Below, one piece after another: positions 1 to 8,078 of a stretch of DNA of 64,000 bases. Position numbers and translations under genes: made by a program. Under the pieces are notes generated by a model. The model made no database searches and was not told the origin of the DNA. It saw only the letters and a list, made by a program, of their open reading frames with translations. Source of the stretch: Streptomyces viridiviolaceus (GTDB lineage Bacteria > Actinomycetota > Actinomycetes > Streptomycetales > Streptomycetaceae); the NCBI RefSeq assembly GCF_014650995.1, contig NZ_BMWA01000009.1:45512-109511 (forward strand), in the 5' to 3' direction. Each line of letters starts with the position of its first letter. Positions within the stretch are counted from its first letter, which is position 1.

Positions 1-2
1 TC

Positions 3-656
3 CGTCCGGCCGACGGCCGCGCCGCCGCCCGCGCCCGCCTCGGACTGCCGCAGGACGCCCTGATCCCCCTCTTCGCCGGGCGCATACAGCCCCTGAAGGC
101 CCCCGACGTGCTGCTGCGCGCGGTCGCCGTCCTGCTCGGCGAGCGCCCGGAGCTGCGCTCCCGCATCGTCGTCCCGGTCGTCGGCGGCCCCAGCGGCAGC
201 GGCCTCGCCAAGCCCGAGGGCCTGCAGAAGCTCGCCGCGAGGCTCGGCATCGCCGACGTCGTACGGTTCCGGCCGCCCGTGGACCAGGACCAGCTCGCCG
301 ACTGGTTCCGGGCCGCGTCCGTGCTCGTCATGCCCTCCTACAGCGAGTCCTTCGGCCTGGTCGCCATAGAGGCGCAGGCCACCGGCACGCCGGTGCTCGC
401 CGCCGCGGTCGGCGGCCTTCCCGTGGCCGTGCGCGACGGGCAGACCGGCCGTCTCGTCCGGGGCCACGATCCCGCCGCCTACGCGCGCGTGCTGCGCGAC
501 TTCGCCGACAACCCCGACCTCCCGGCCCGGATGGGCGCCGCCGCCGCCCGGCACGCCCAGTCCTTCGGCTGGGACGGCGCCGCCGCCGCGACGGCCGACG
601 TCTACACGGCCGCGATCCATTCCCACCGGCGTCGCGTACGCTCCCACCATGGCTGA
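3..656 (+). CDS. mshA: D-inositol-3-phosphate glycosyltransferase MshA, C-terminal part
   Basis: Open reading continues from the left edge without a start, so this is the C-terminal half of a GT4-family glycosyltransferase. The frame reads FAGRIQPLKAPDVLLRA near the edge, the phosphate/UDP-sugar-binding segment typical of MshA. It then has the GT4 donor-binding region with E(S)FGLVAIEAQATGTPV. MshA joins UDP-GlcNAc to inositol-3-phosphate, the first step of mycothiol synthesis in the actinobacterial cytoplasm. The stop overlaps the next start by 8 bases, indicating translational coupling. It could in principle be another GT4 enzyme, but the motif spacing and the YbjN neighbour fit mshA of streptomycetes. 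Confidence 0.88.
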   Translation, partial: RPADGRAAARARLGLPQDALIPLFAGRIQPLKAPDVLLRAVAVLLGERPELRSRIVVPVVGGPSGSGLAKPEGLQKLAARLGIADVVRFRPPVDQDQLADWFRAASVLVMPSYSESFGLVAIEAQATGTPVLAAAVGGLPVAVRDGQTGRLVRGHDPAAYARVLRDFADNPDLPARMGAAAARHAQSFGWDGAAAATADVYTAAIHSHRRRVRSHHG

Positions 657-1161
657 CGGACAGGCTGGAGCACACAAGGCGGCGCAGGTCGTCGAAGGCG
701 CCCTGAAGGACGCCGAGCTGGAGTGGGAGAGCCCCGAGCCCGGCAACTACGTGGTCAAACTCCCGGGCACCCGCAAACTGTCGACCACCGTCTCGCTCCT
801 GCTCGGCCGGCACTCCCTCTCCCTGAACGCCTTCGTGATCCGCCACCCCGACGAGAACGAGGCGGCCGTCCACCGCTGGCTGCTGGAGCGCAACCTCAAG
901 CTGTACGGCGTGAGTTACGCCGTCGACCGGCTCGGCGACGTCTACGTCACCGCCAAGCTGCCGCTGGCCGCCGTCACCGCCGACGAGATCGACCGACTCC
1001 TCGGCCAGGTGCTCGAAGCCGCGGACGGCGCCTTCAACACCCTGCTGGAGATGGGCTTCGCGACCGCGATCCGCAAGGAGTACGCGTGGCGGGTCGCGCG
1101 CGGGGAGTCGACGCGGAACCTGGAGGCGTTCGGCCACCTGACCCGCCGTCCCTCCGACTGA
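649..1161 (+). CDS. YbjN-domain protein
   Basis: A 170-residue protein without signal peptide or membrane segment. It carries the YbjN fold signature (type III secretion chaperone-like), with a central KLPGTRKLSTTVSLLLG strand region and a C-terminal helix ending in FNTLLEMGFA. Members of this family sit directly behind mshA in Streptomyces. The function is unknown; a regulatory or chaperone-like role is only inferred from the fold. The start overlaps the mshA stop by 8 bases, so co-translation is likely. It ends 11 bp from a convergent AraC regulator. Confidence 0.85.
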   Translation: MADGQAGAHKAAQVVEGALKDAELEWESPEPGNYVVKLPGTRKLSTTVSLLLGRHSLSLNAFVIRHPDENEAAVHRWLLERNLKLYGVSYAVDRLGDVYVTAKLPLAAVTADEIDRLLGQVLEAADGAFNTLLEMGFATAIRKEYAWRVARGESTRNLEAFGHLTRRPSD

Positions 1162-1172
1162 CCCCGCGACCC

Positions 1173-1982
1173 CTACGACGGGCGGCGCGCGCCGGCCGCC
1201 CGGTAGCGCCCCGGAGTGACGCCCACCAGCCGCTTGAAGTGCCGGGTCAGATGGGCCTGGTCGTAGAAGCCGGTCTCCGCGGCCACCTCGGCCGGTGCCC
1301 GCCCCGCCAGCAGCAGCCGGCGCGCCCGGTCGACCCGCCGGGACATCAGGTACTGGTGCGGGGCGATGCCGTACGCGGTGCTGAACGCCCGCACCAGGTG
1401 CGCCGGGTGGGCCGGCACCAGCGCGGTGGCCTGCTCCAGCGTCAGCCCCTGGACGACCCGCTCGTCGAGCAGCTCGCGCAGCCGCCGGGCGAGCGCCGGA
1501 TCCGGACGTGCGGCGCCCCGCCCGCCCCCGGGCCGCAGCAGGTCCCTCAGCCGTTCGCCGATCAGCGTCAGCCTGCTCTCCGCCTCCAGCTCGTCCCCGG
1601 GCCGCACCAGCGCGGTGTGCAACTGCCCGACCCGCCGCCGCAGCACCGGATCGCGCAGGTCGGGCCCGTCCACCGCGGGGCCGATCAGCTCCTCGCCCAG
1701 CCGGGAGGCGTCCAGGTACAGCACCCGCTTGCGGAAACCGTCCGGGCCGACCGGCGAGCCGTTGTGCGGGACGTGCGGCGGCAGCAGCGAGACCGTGTCG
1801 TGCGGAGTGCCGTGCTCGTGCCGGTCGAGGTCGTACCGCACGGCCCCGTCGTCGACGATGAGCAGCGTCCACACGTCGTGGACGTGCATCGGGTAGGCGT
1901 ACTCGGTGTAGTGGGCGTGGAAGACCTCCACGACGCCCGGGATGCACGGGCGCCAGGCGGAGACTTTCCCCTGGGCGGCCAT
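1173..1982 (-). CDS. AraC-family transcriptional regulator
   Basis: 269 residues. The N-terminal cupin-like AraC-binding domain (roughly 20-110) contains HAHYTEYAYPMHVHD, with clustered histidines. The C-terminal double helix-turn-helix ends in GFYDQAHLTRHFKRLVGVTPGRYR, the AraC family signature. The start MAAQGKV was preferred over an upstream in-frame GTG because homologous proteins begin close to the cupin strand. It is divergently transcribed from the DUF2000 gene over a 49-bp gap, which suggests that it controls that gene. The ligand is unknown. Confidence 0.88.
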   Translation of the reverse strand: MAAQGKVSAWRPCIPGVVEVFHAHYTEYAYPMHVHDVWTLLIVDDGAVRYDLDRHEHGTPHDTVSLLPPHVPHNGSPVGPDGFRKRVLYLDASRLGEELIGPAVDGPDLRDPVLRRRVGQLHTALVRPGDELEAESRLTLIGERLRDLLRPGGGRGAARPDPALARRLRELLDERVVQGLTLEQATALVPAHPAHLVRAFSTAYGIAPHQYLMSRRVDRARRLLLAGRAPAEVAAETGFYDQAHLTRHFKRLVGVTPGRYRAAGARRPS

Positions 1983-2031
1983 GCAAAAAACGTACAAGAC
2001 CCGGCCGTACGACGACCGGCAGTCTCATTCC

Positions 2032-2460
2032 ATGAACGATGCAGAACCCATCCGCTTCGACACCAAGATCGCCGTCCTGCTGCGCGAGGACCTGGAGACC
2101 TGGCAGCGCCTCAACGTCACCGCCTTCCTGGTCAGCGGCCTGGGCTCCCAGATCCCCGAGGTGATCGGGGAGCCCTACGAGGACGCGGACGGCGTCCCGT
2201 ACCTGCCGATGTTCCGCCAGCCGGTGCTGGTCTTCGAGGGCACGAAGGAGACCTTGGCGACGGCCCACGCGCGCGTGCTGTCCCGGGCCCTGCCCCGCGC
2301 GCTGTTCACCTCCGACCTCTTCGCCACCGGCAACGACCGCGACAACCGTGCGGCGGTACGGGCCGTGCCCACGGGGGACCTGGACCTGGTGGGGCTCGCC
2401 GTGTACGGCCCGAAGAACGCGGTGGACAAGGTGCTCAAGGGCGCCCGGATGCACCCCTGA
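2032..2460 (+). CDS. DUF2000 family protein
   Basis: 142 residues, matching the DUF2000 family: an N-terminal FDTKIAVLLREDLETWQRLN segment, the central VFEG strand and a C-terminal DLVGLAVYGPKNAVDKVLKG. The function of the family is not known; its fold resembles peptidyl-tRNA hydrolase II, so a nucleotide or RNA ligand is conceivable. The start is the ATG before NDAEPIRF; the frame stays open further upstream but would run into the AraC gene. The pairing with a divergent AraC regulator recurs in actinomycetes and suggests regulated expression. Confidence 0.8.
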   Translation: MNDAEPIRFDTKIAVLLREDLETWQRLNVTAFLVSGLGSQIPEVIGEPYEDADGVPYLPMFRQPVLVFEGTKETLATAHARVLSRALPRALFTSDLFATGNDRDNRAAVRAVPTGDLDLVGLAVYGPKNAVDKVLKGARMHP

Positions 2461-2479
2461 GCCGCGGCCCCACGGGCGT

Positions 2480-3742
2480 TCAGGCCGTGCTGACCTCGGG
2501 CTTCGCGGGCGCGGGCGTCTCGGGGGACACGGTCTCCTCGGCGGGCAGCCGCCGCATCAGGGCCGCGTACCCGGCCGCCGCGACCGTGCCGACCACCGCG
2601 CACAGCCCCCACAGCCACTCGGCGCCGTACCGGTCGATGACGAAGCCGGACATCACCGGGGCGACGAGGGACGCCACCGCCCAGGACAGGGTGTACATGC
2701 CCTGGTAGCGCCCGCGCCCGTGCACGGGGGACAGCCGGACGACGAGGCCGGTCTGCGTCGGGGCGTTGACGATCTCGGCCAGCGTCCAGACGCAGACGGT
2801 GAGGGCGAAGACGCCCACCGAGCCCGCGAAGGCGGTGAGCCCGAAGCCGTACCCGGCCAGCAGCGAGGAGACGACGAGCAGCCGCTTCGGGTCGCGGTGC
2901 TCGATGAACCGCGTGACCGGGATCTGGAGCACGACGATCAGCACGCCGTTCACCGCGATCGCCATGCCGTAGTCGGCGGGCGTGAACCCGGCCTCGCCCA
3001 TGGCCACCGGAAGCCCCACGGACCCCTGCTGGAAGATCACGGCGATGAGGAAGGACAGCCCGACGACCCCCATGAAGCGTCCGTCACGCAGCACGGTCCC
3101 GAGGGAGACCGGCGGTTCCGTCCCGGTGGCCGCGACCGTCTCCTTGGCGGGCCGGGACTCGGGCAGCTTCACGAAGACGACGATCGCGCAGATCATCGTC
3201 ATCGCCGCCTCGAGCAGGAAGCCGGCGAGATAGCTGAACTCGGCGATGAAGCCGGCCGCCATGGAGGACACGGCGAACCCCAGGTTGATCGCCCAGTAGT
3301 TGAGCGAGAAGGCCCGGATACGGTCCTCCGGCCGCACGATGTCCGCCATCATCGCCTGCACGGCCGGCCGGGAGGCGTTGGACGCCATGCCGACGAGGAA
3401 GGCGACGGCCGCGATCGCGACGGGGTGGTGCACGAACCCGAGCAGCGCGACGGACAGGGCGGTCGACGCCTGCGCGACGAGCAGGGTGGGCCGCCGCCCG
3501 AGCCGGTCCGTCATCACCCCGGCACCCAGCGAGGAGATGACCCCGCCGAGCCCGTGCAGGGAGGCGACGAGACCGGCGTACGAGGCGGAGTAGCCGCGGT
3601 CGAGGGTCAGGTACAGGGCCATGAAGGTGGCGACGAAGCCGCCGAGCCGGTTGACCAGCGTGCTGGTCCACAGCCACCAGAACTCGCGGGGAAGACCGGA
3701 GACGGACTCCCGCGCGGCACGTCTGAGACCGGCGACTGACAT
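2480..3742 (-). CDS. MFS transporter (drug/metabolite exporter type)
   Basis: 420 residues with about twelve hydrophobic segments. MFS motif A is visible between helices 2 and 3 as GVMTDRLGRRPTLL, and an acidic residue lies in the middle of the following helix region. The C-terminus is a short polar tail (ETVSPETPAPAKPE). This is an inner-membrane secondary transporter of the DHA1 type; the substrate cannot be told from sequence. The start is the ATG of MSVAGLRRA; an upstream GTG would add 14 unlikely residues. It converges with the DUF2000 gene. Confidence 0.85.
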   Translation of the reverse strand: MSVAGLRRAARESVSGLPREFWWLWTSTLVNRLGGFVATFMALYLTLDRGYSASYAGLVASLHGLGGVISSLGAGVMTDRLGRRPTLLVAQASTALSVALLGFVHHPVAIAAVAFLVGMASNASRPAVQAMMADIVRPEDRIRAFSLNYWAINLGFAVSSMAAGFIAEFSYLAGFLLEAAMTMICAIVVFVKLPESRPAKETVAATGTEPPVSLGTVLRDGRFMGVVGLSFLIAVIFQQGSVGLPVAMGEAGFTPADYGMAIAVNGVLIVVLQIPVTRFIEHRDPKRLLVVSSLLAGYGFGLTAFAGSVGVFALTVCVWTLAEIVNAPTQTGLVVRLSPVHGRGRYQGMYTLSWAVASLVAPVMSGFVIDRYGAEWLWGLCAVVGTVAAAGYAALMRRLPAEETVSPETPAPAKPEVSTA

Positions 3743-3895
3743 GAGACCCCCGAAGCGGATGTAAGCGGCGCACGTAGTGAGCACAACTTACGAGGGGGGC
3801 GCTCGGCGTGGCCACTCAATTAACACTTCTCGTCAACCGTCCGACCGGCGGGCGCCCCGCGCGGGCGCTCCGGAGGTTCGATTACGCTCGGAGAC

Positions 3896-4657
3896 ATGGC
3901 CGACGCACCGTACAAGCTGATCCTCCTCCGCCACGGCGAGAGCGAGTGGAACGAGAAGAACCTGTTCACCGGCTGGGTGGACGTCAACCTCACCGCGAAG
4001 GGCGAGAAGGAGGCGACCCGGGGCGGCGAGCTGCTCAAGGACGCCGGCCTGCTTCCCGACGTGGTCCACACCTCCCTCCAGAAGCGCGCCATCCGCACCG
4101 CGCAGCTCGCCCTGGAGGCGGCGGACCGCCTCTGGATCCCCGTCCACCGCTCCTGGCGCCTGAACGAGCGCCACTACGGCGCCCTGCAGGGCAAGGACAA
4201 GGCCCAGACCCTCGCCGAGTTCGGCGAGGAGCAGTTCATGCTGTGGCGCCGCTCCTACGACACCCCGCCGCCGCCGCTCGCCCGCGACGCCGAGTACTCC
4301 CAGTTCTCCGACCCGCGCTACGCGACCCTCCCGCCGGAGCTGCGCCCGCAGACGGAGTGCCTGAAGGACGTCGTCAACCGCATGCTGCCGTACTGGTTCG
4401 ACAGCATCGTCCCCGACCTCCTCACCGGCCGCGTCGTCCTGATCGCCGCCCACGGCAACTCGCTCCGCGCCCTGGTCAAGCACCTCGACGGCATCTCCGA
4501 CGCGGACATCGCGGGCCTGAACATCCCGACCGGCATCCCGCTCTCCTACGAACTGGACGCCGACTTCAAGCCGGTCAACCCGGGCGGCACGTACCTCGAC
4601 CCGGAGGCGGCCGCGGCGGCCATCGAGGCCGTGAAGAACCAGGGCAAGAAGAAGTAA
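3896..4657 (+). CDS. gpmA: 2,3-bisphosphoglycerate-dependent phosphoglycerate mutase
   Basis: 253 residues, the usual length of dPGM. The catalytic LLRHGESEWN motif places the phospho-accepting histidine at residue 13; NLFTGWVDVNLT, the RHYGALQG segment and the second histidine in IAAHGNSLRAL complete the active site. It interconverts 3- and 2-phosphoglycerate in glycolysis and gluconeogenesis. The upstream sequence has TACGCT seven bases before the ATG, so the transcript may be leaderless, though a GGAG also precedes the start. A strong hairpin follows directly. Confidence 0.96.
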   Translation: MADAPYKLILLRHGESEWNEKNLFTGWVDVNLTAKGEKEATRGGELLKDAGLLPDVVHTSLQKRAIRTAQLALEAADRLWIPVHRSWRLNERHYGALQGKDKAQTLAEFGEEQFMLWRRSYDTPPPPLARDAEYSQFSDPRYATLPPELRPQTECLKDVVNRMLPYWFDSIVPDLLTGRVVLIAAHGNSLRALVKHLDGISDADIAGLNIPTGIPLSYELDADFKPVNPGGTYLDPEAAAAAIEAVKNQGKKK

Positions 4658-4667
4658 GCGCCCACGA

Positions 4668-4711
4668 ACAAGCCCCCTGCCCGCGGGTTCTCCGCGAGTG
4701 GGGGGCTTGTC
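4668..4711 (+). terminator. Rho-independent terminator behind gpmA
   Basis: An inverted repeat begins ten bases after the gpmA stop: ACAAGCCCCC pairs with GGGGGGCTTGT around an inner CGCGG/CCGCG stem and a TTCT loop, with small mismatches. There is no U-tract, as usual in Streptomyces. The hairpin is also the first part of a direct repeat whose second copy lies at 8035. Confidence 0.75.
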
Positions 4712-4804
4712 GCTGTGCGGGGCCGTGTCCGTGCTGCGAGCTGCACGAGCGGGCCGGTTCGACGAGGACCACGTCGTCGCAGGCCGGCGTGAAGTGCGCG
4801 GTTG
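4668..4804. repeat. Left direct repeat of the amide island
   Basis: A 137-bp sequence with a second, diverged copy at 8035-8180 in the same orientation. By eye the copies are close to 90% identical, apart from a 9-bp gap near 4775. Both begin with the same hairpin and both end in GTGAAGTGCGCGGTTG. They bracket the transposase remnant and the formamidase operon. Confidence 0.85.
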
Positions 4805-4830
4805 TGAGTCCCGTCCGGGCAGATCAGCGT

Positions 4831-5031
4831 GGCCACCGCCTGCGACGAGGCAGCCGGGGCGGCAGGCCGCCGGCCTTCGACCGCGAGACCTGCAAACCGC
4901 GCAACACCGTCGAGCGGTGCATCAACCGCCTCAAGCAGTGGCGCGGCATCGCCATCCGCTACGAGAAGACGGTGACCATCTGCCTGGCCGGTCTCCACAT
5001 CGCCGGCATCTTCCTGTGGCCCGCCCGCTGA
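4831..5031 (+). pseudogene. IS5-family transposase, C-terminal remnant
   Basis: About 66 residues up to the TGA resemble the end of IS5-group DDE transposases: RGSRGGRPPAFDRE, then RNTVERCINRLKQWRGIAIRYEK with the conserved glutamate region, then a hydrophobic tail. The rest of the transposase (DD part, N-terminal HTH) is missing and there is no start codon. No terminal inverted repeats were recognised. It lies just inside the left flanking repeat, so it may be the relic of the event that brought in the operon next to it. Confidence 0.8.
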
Positions 5032-5099
5032 TCCAAACGAAAGCCCCCAGCCGCCGCTGAACTCCTGCGGTCGGTGTCCGGCCGGGCGTCGGTGTCCGG

Positions 5100-6350
5100 T
5101 CAGGCCGTGGAGACCGCGCACTGGCCGCGGTCGGCCGTCGTGGGGCCGGCGGTGGTGGGCCGGACGTCGAAATCGAAGATGGCGGTGGGGAGGTACAGCG
5201 AGCAGCAGGCGTTGGGAATGTCCACGATCCCGCTGATGCGTCCCTCGATGGGGGCCGCGCCGAGGATCAGGTAGGCCTGCTCTCCGGAGTAGCCGAACCT
5301 CTTCAGGTACTCGACGGCGTTGAGGCAGGCGCGGCGGAAGGCAACCGTCGCGTCCATGTAGTAGTTCGTGTCGGTGTCGTGGTCCACGGAGATCCCGATG
5401 AAGGACATGAACTCCGAGTACCGCGGCTCGACGTTGCCCGGCATGAAGACGGGATTGGTGCTGATTCCGTACTTCTCCATGCCGCCCTTGATCAGGTCGA
5501 CGTGGAAGTCGATGTAGCCGCCCATCTCGATGGCGCCGCAGAAGGTGATCTCCCCGTCTCCCTGGCTGAAGTGCAGGTCACCGCCCGACAGCTTGGCGCC
5601 GTCGACGTGGACGGGGTAGAAGACCCGGGCGCCGCGCGTGAAGTTCTTGATGTCGTGGTTGCCGCCGTTCTCCCGTGCGGGAACGGTGCGTGCTCCTTCC
5701 CCGAGGATGCGCTGGGCATCGGATCCGGTCGCCTTTCCCGCGAGTCCCCCGTCGGCATCGGGCGCGAGCCCCAGCGGGGGGATCCGGTCGGGGTCGGTGT
5801 CGATCAGCGCCTGCTCGCGCCTGTTCCAGCTCGCCAGCAGGTCCGCGGAGGGGGCGGTGCCGAAGAGACCGGGGTGGGTGATGCCGGTGAAGCGGACACC
5901 GGGCAGGTGCCTGGACACCGCCTGCTGACCGTGGAAGTCCCAGATCGCCTTGTAGGCGTCCGGGAAGTAGTCGGTCAGGAATCCTCCGCCGTTGGCCTTG
6001 GCGAAGACGCCGGTGTATCCCCAGCCCTGACCGGGTGCGGCCCCGACCTGCTGCGGTACGGGCCCCAGGTCGAGGATGTCCACAACGAGCAGGTCGCCCG
6101 GCTCCGCGCCTTCGACGCCTATCGGCCCGCTCAGCATGTGCGTGGCCTTCAGGTCGACATCCCGTACGTCGTTGGCGGAGTCGTTGTTGCCTATCTGCGC
6201 GTCGGTCCATTCCCGGCATTCGAGGCGGAACTCGTCCCCCGGGTGGACCATGGCGGCGACCGGAACATCCGGATGCCACCTGTTGTGTCCGGGGACGGTC
6301 TGATCGCGCATGGACTTGCTCTGGTCCACTGTGAACTTGACTTCGGGCAT
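5100..6350 (-). CDS. fmdA: Formamidase / acetamidase family amidohydrolase
   Basis: 416 residues, the length of FmdA formamidases. The acetamidase/formamidase fold is visible throughout: PGHNRWHPDVPV and PGDEFRLECREW near the N-terminus, GDLLVVDILDLG about residue 85, the GGNHDIKNFTRGARVFYPV core, and GDLHFSQGDGEITFCGAIE with the catalytic/metal region. It should hydrolyse formamide or short amides to ammonia and the acid in the cytoplasm. It is the last gene of an operon with an AmiS/UreI channel 28 bp upstream and an FmdB zinc-ribbon protein. Formamide versus acetamide preference cannot be decided here. Confidence 0.92.
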   Translation of the reverse strand: MPEVKFTVDQSKSMRDQTVPGHNRWHPDVPVAAMVHPGDEFRLECREWTDAQIGNNDSANDVRDVDLKATHMLSGPIGVEGAEPGDLLVVDILDLGPVPQQVGAAPGQGWGYTGVFAKANGGGFLTDYFPDAYKAIWDFHGQQAVSRHLPGVRFTGITHPGLFGTAPSADLLASWNRREQALIDTDPDRIPPLGLAPDADGGLAGKATGSDAQRILGEGARTVPARENGGNHDIKNFTRGARVFYPVHVDGAKLSGGDLHFSQGDGEITFCGAIEMGGYIDFHVDLIKGGMEKYGISTNPVFMPGNVEPRYSEFMSFIGISVDHDTDTNYYMDATVAFRRACLNAVEYLKRFGYSGEQAYLILGAAPIEGRISGIVDIPNACCSLYLPTAIFDFDVRPTTAGPTTADRGQCAVSTA

Positions 6351-6378
6351 GACGGCTTCCTCGGTCCTTCTGAATCGG

Positions 6379-7017
6379 TCACGCGGATGCGCCCGGGCCG
6401 GCCGGCGTCGTGGTACCGGGCGCCGGTTGCCGCGATGCGCGGGTGAGCGGCCACAGCGCCGCGAAGACGACGACGGCGAAGACGCCCAGTGCGATGGCGG
6501 TCTCGTCGGGGTGTTTCCAGTAGCCGGAGAGCAGCAGAGCGGCGGGGATCACGCCGGTGACCCAGCCCTCGATCGCCGTGACCCAGCCGACGTAACTGCC
6601 GAGCCTGTCCAACTTGAGGCCGAGCAGCAGGAAGAACAGGAACCACAGGAACGCCCAGTAGAGCCAGATCACCCCGAACGGGTTGTCCTTGGCCAAGTGG
6701 AAATTGACGAACGAATATCCCAGGGCGGCGACTGCCACAAAGAGCGAATAATAGCCGACACCATCGGTTTCGATGCCGGCCAGGAGGCAGACTCCCACAT
6801 AGAGATAGGTGAATCCGAAGAGATAAATCCCGGACGCCGCCAAAATCTTCTTGGGGTCGTTGTCGGCGGCGAAGATGAGGTACGTCGGCGTCAGCACCTG
6901 GAGTGCACCGACGAAAAGGTTGAACACCGCTGCCGAGCGGGGATCGACCTTCTTGAGGAGGAGCAGTCCGTTCAGGAAGAGCACCGCACCGACGAAGAGC
7001 AGTCCCACGCTCGCCAC
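6379..7017 (-). CDS. AmiS/UreI-family amide or urea channel
   Basis: 212 residues with six predicted membrane helices. The pattern VGLLFVGAVLFLNG in helix 1 and ATLx-type polar residues between helices is typical of AmiS/UreI hexameric channels. FGFTYLYVG and VIWLYWAFLWFLFFL are the aromatic-rich central helices that form the constriction. It is expected to pass formamide, short amides or urea across the membrane to the formamidase encoded downstream. GTG at 7017 was chosen because GGAGG lies 8 bases before it; the GTG at 7026 would have the Shine-Dalgarno almost touching it. Confidence 0.88.
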   Translation of the reverse strand: MASVGLLFVGAVLFLNGLLLLKKVDPRSAAVFNLFVGALQVLTPTYLIFAADNDPKKILAASGIYLFGFTYLYVGVCLLAGIETDGVGYYSLFVAVAALGYSFVNFHLAKDNPFGVIWLYWAFLWFLFFLLLGLKLDRLGSYVGWVTAIEGWVTGVIPAALLLSGYWKHPDETAIALGVFAVVVFAALWPLTRASRQPAPGTTTPAGPGASA

Positions 7018-7038
7018 AGGACGCACCTCCCAAGTCCT

Positions 7039-7317
7039 TCAGGGACGGGGCAACTTGGAGAGCGCGGGGTGCGGTTGCCTGCGCACTCTCCTGCCGGGCG
7101 GCACTTCGGAGACCACCTCCGGGGCCTCACGTGACTGCTCTTCGCGGGCATGGGCGGCGGCGACCGCATTCGAGGTCCGCGCGAGAGAGGGGGCCGAGTA
7201 CACACGCCGTGCGGCGCCCCCGCAAACGGGACAGCCCGAGGTCTTGGGTGCCGTGCCGATCGGCAACTTCACATCGAAGATTCCGCAGCGGATGCATCGA
7301 TATTCGTAGGTTGCCAT
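7039..7317 (-). CDS. fmdB: FmdB-type zinc-ribbon protein
   Basis: 92 residues. Two CxxC knuckles (CIRC at about 8-11 and CPVC at about 29-32) within MATYEYRC...GGAARRVYSAP define the FmdB/CxxC_CXXC regulatory zinc ribbon. The remainder is a charged, probably disordered tail. FmdB genes accompany formamidases, and a regulatory role was proposed in Methylophilus; direct function is not established. This is the first gene of the amide operon, with GGAGG seven bases before the ATG. Confidence 0.9.
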   Translation of the reverse strand: MATYEYRCIRCGIFDVKLPIGTAPKTSGCPVCGGAARRVYSAPSLARTSNAVAAAHAREEQSREAPEVVSEVPPGRRVRRQPHPALSKLPRP

Positions 7318-7352
7318 CAGCAGCCTCCGACGCTCTCCTTTGTCCTTTCCAG

Positions 7353-7379
7353 GAGACGTCTCGTAAATCTTCGTGTCAA
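7353..7379 (-). promoter_or_regulatory. Promoter/operator of the amide operon
   Basis: On the minus strand a consensus -35 TTGACA (7374-7379) is followed by a perfect 10-bp palindrome GAGACGTCTC (7353-7362), where the spacer end and -10 would lie. No good -10 hexamer is seen, so an activator or repressor may bind the palindrome. The Shine-Dalgarno of fmdB follows about 25 bp on. Confidence 0.4.
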
Positions 7380-7470
7380 GTGGATGATGAACGGAGGAAG
7401 ATCCATCTCACCCGTACTTCCTGTGAGCCGACTCACCCTCCAGGCCCTGGACTGGCGAACCCCGGCTCTT

Positions 7471-7505
7471 TAATGTCCTTAAATAAGGTTTTTCCTTCTC
7501 GGAGG
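7471..7505 (+). promoter_or_regulatory. AT-rich leader with CCTTA-AA-TAAGG repeat and Shine-Dalgarno
   Basis: A short run unusually rich in A and T for this genome lies in front of the Cys-rich gene. It contains the inverted repeat CCTTA-AA-TAAGG (7477-7488) and then GGAGG at 7501, eight bases before the GTG start. It may be a promoter/operator; no confident -35/-10 pair was assigned. Confidence 0.35.
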
Positions 7506-7512
7506 TGGATCA

Positions 7513-7944
7513 GTGAGCAGCATGGACGCCGTATGGGTCCGTGGCGTGAACGGCATTCAGATGCATCACGTGACCGACCTCCAGGACGCGAGCAGGTTCC
7601 TCGGCAACGCCGCTATGGCGCTGCGGGCCGCACACGTGAGGACCGGCACCGACCACTACGCCGGCATCGCCGCCGAGCTCAAGGGCCTGGCGGAGCGCGT
7701 GCGGCAGCTGGAGGACGAGGCGCGGTCGAAGATGCACGACCTGCACGCCACCGATCCCGAGCGGTTCGCCCGCTGCAGGGACGGCCACGAGCCGTGGCCC
7801 GGCGAGATCCCCGCGGGGTTCATTCCTCGGCACACCTGCAAGGACGAGTGCCTGTACCACGACCGCGGGGTCGTCGACGCCCTCATGCAGTGCACCTGCG
7901 GCCGGCCCCCGTGCCGCGCGTGCGAGATCGGCGGGAAGCTCTGA
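7513..7944 (+). CDS. Small Cys-rich protein of unknown function
   Basis: 143 residues, not recognised. The N-terminal half is predicted helical (residues 20-75, with ELKGLAERVRQLEDEARSKM). The C-terminal half holds seven cysteines and two histidines, including HTCKDECLYH and QCTCGRPPCRACE, arranged like a structural zinc or iron-sulfur site. There is no signal peptide. A strong GGAGG precedes the GTG start. It lies inside the repeat-flanked insert, divergent from the formamidase operon, so it is probably accessory cargo. Confidence 0.7.
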   Translation: MSSMDAVWVRGVNGIQMHHVTDLQDASRFLGNAAMALRAAHVRTGTDHYAGIAAELKGLAERVRQLEDEARSKMHDLHATDPERFARCRDGHEPWPGEIPAGFIPRHTCKDECLYHDRGVVDALMQCTCGRPPCRACEIGGKL

Positions 7945-8034
7945 GCGCCGTCACGGTGCGGGAATGAGCCCAGTGGCTGCCCTCGCAAGCCGGGCGGCCG
8001 AGGCTGCTCCTCTTTCTGACTGAGGGCCGAGGCG

Positions 8035-8078
8035 ACAAGCCCCCGGCTCGCGGATTCTCCGCGAGCCGGGGGCTTGTC
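8035..8078. terminator. Bidirectional terminator hairpin
   Basis: Near-perfect inverted repeat: ACAAGCCCCCGGCTCGCGG pairs with CCGCGAGCCGGGGGCTTGT around ATTCT. It lies between the Cys-rich gene (plus) and an MFS gene (minus), with flanking space on each side, and could end transcripts from both directions. Confidence 0.75.

Noticed and set aside
328..2454. A 708-codon open frame on the minus strand, and a 661-codon frame at 723-2708 on the plus strand
   Set aside because: Both overlap well-supported genes (YbjN, AraC, DUF2000). Their residues are Arg/Gly/Ala/Pro-rich as expected for antisense or shifted frames in GC-rich DNA.
3808..4830. Transposase gene extending upstream of the IS5 remnant
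   Set aside because: The frame is open back through gpmA, but transposase similarity begins only near 4831; the rest is an out-of-frame reading of gpmA.
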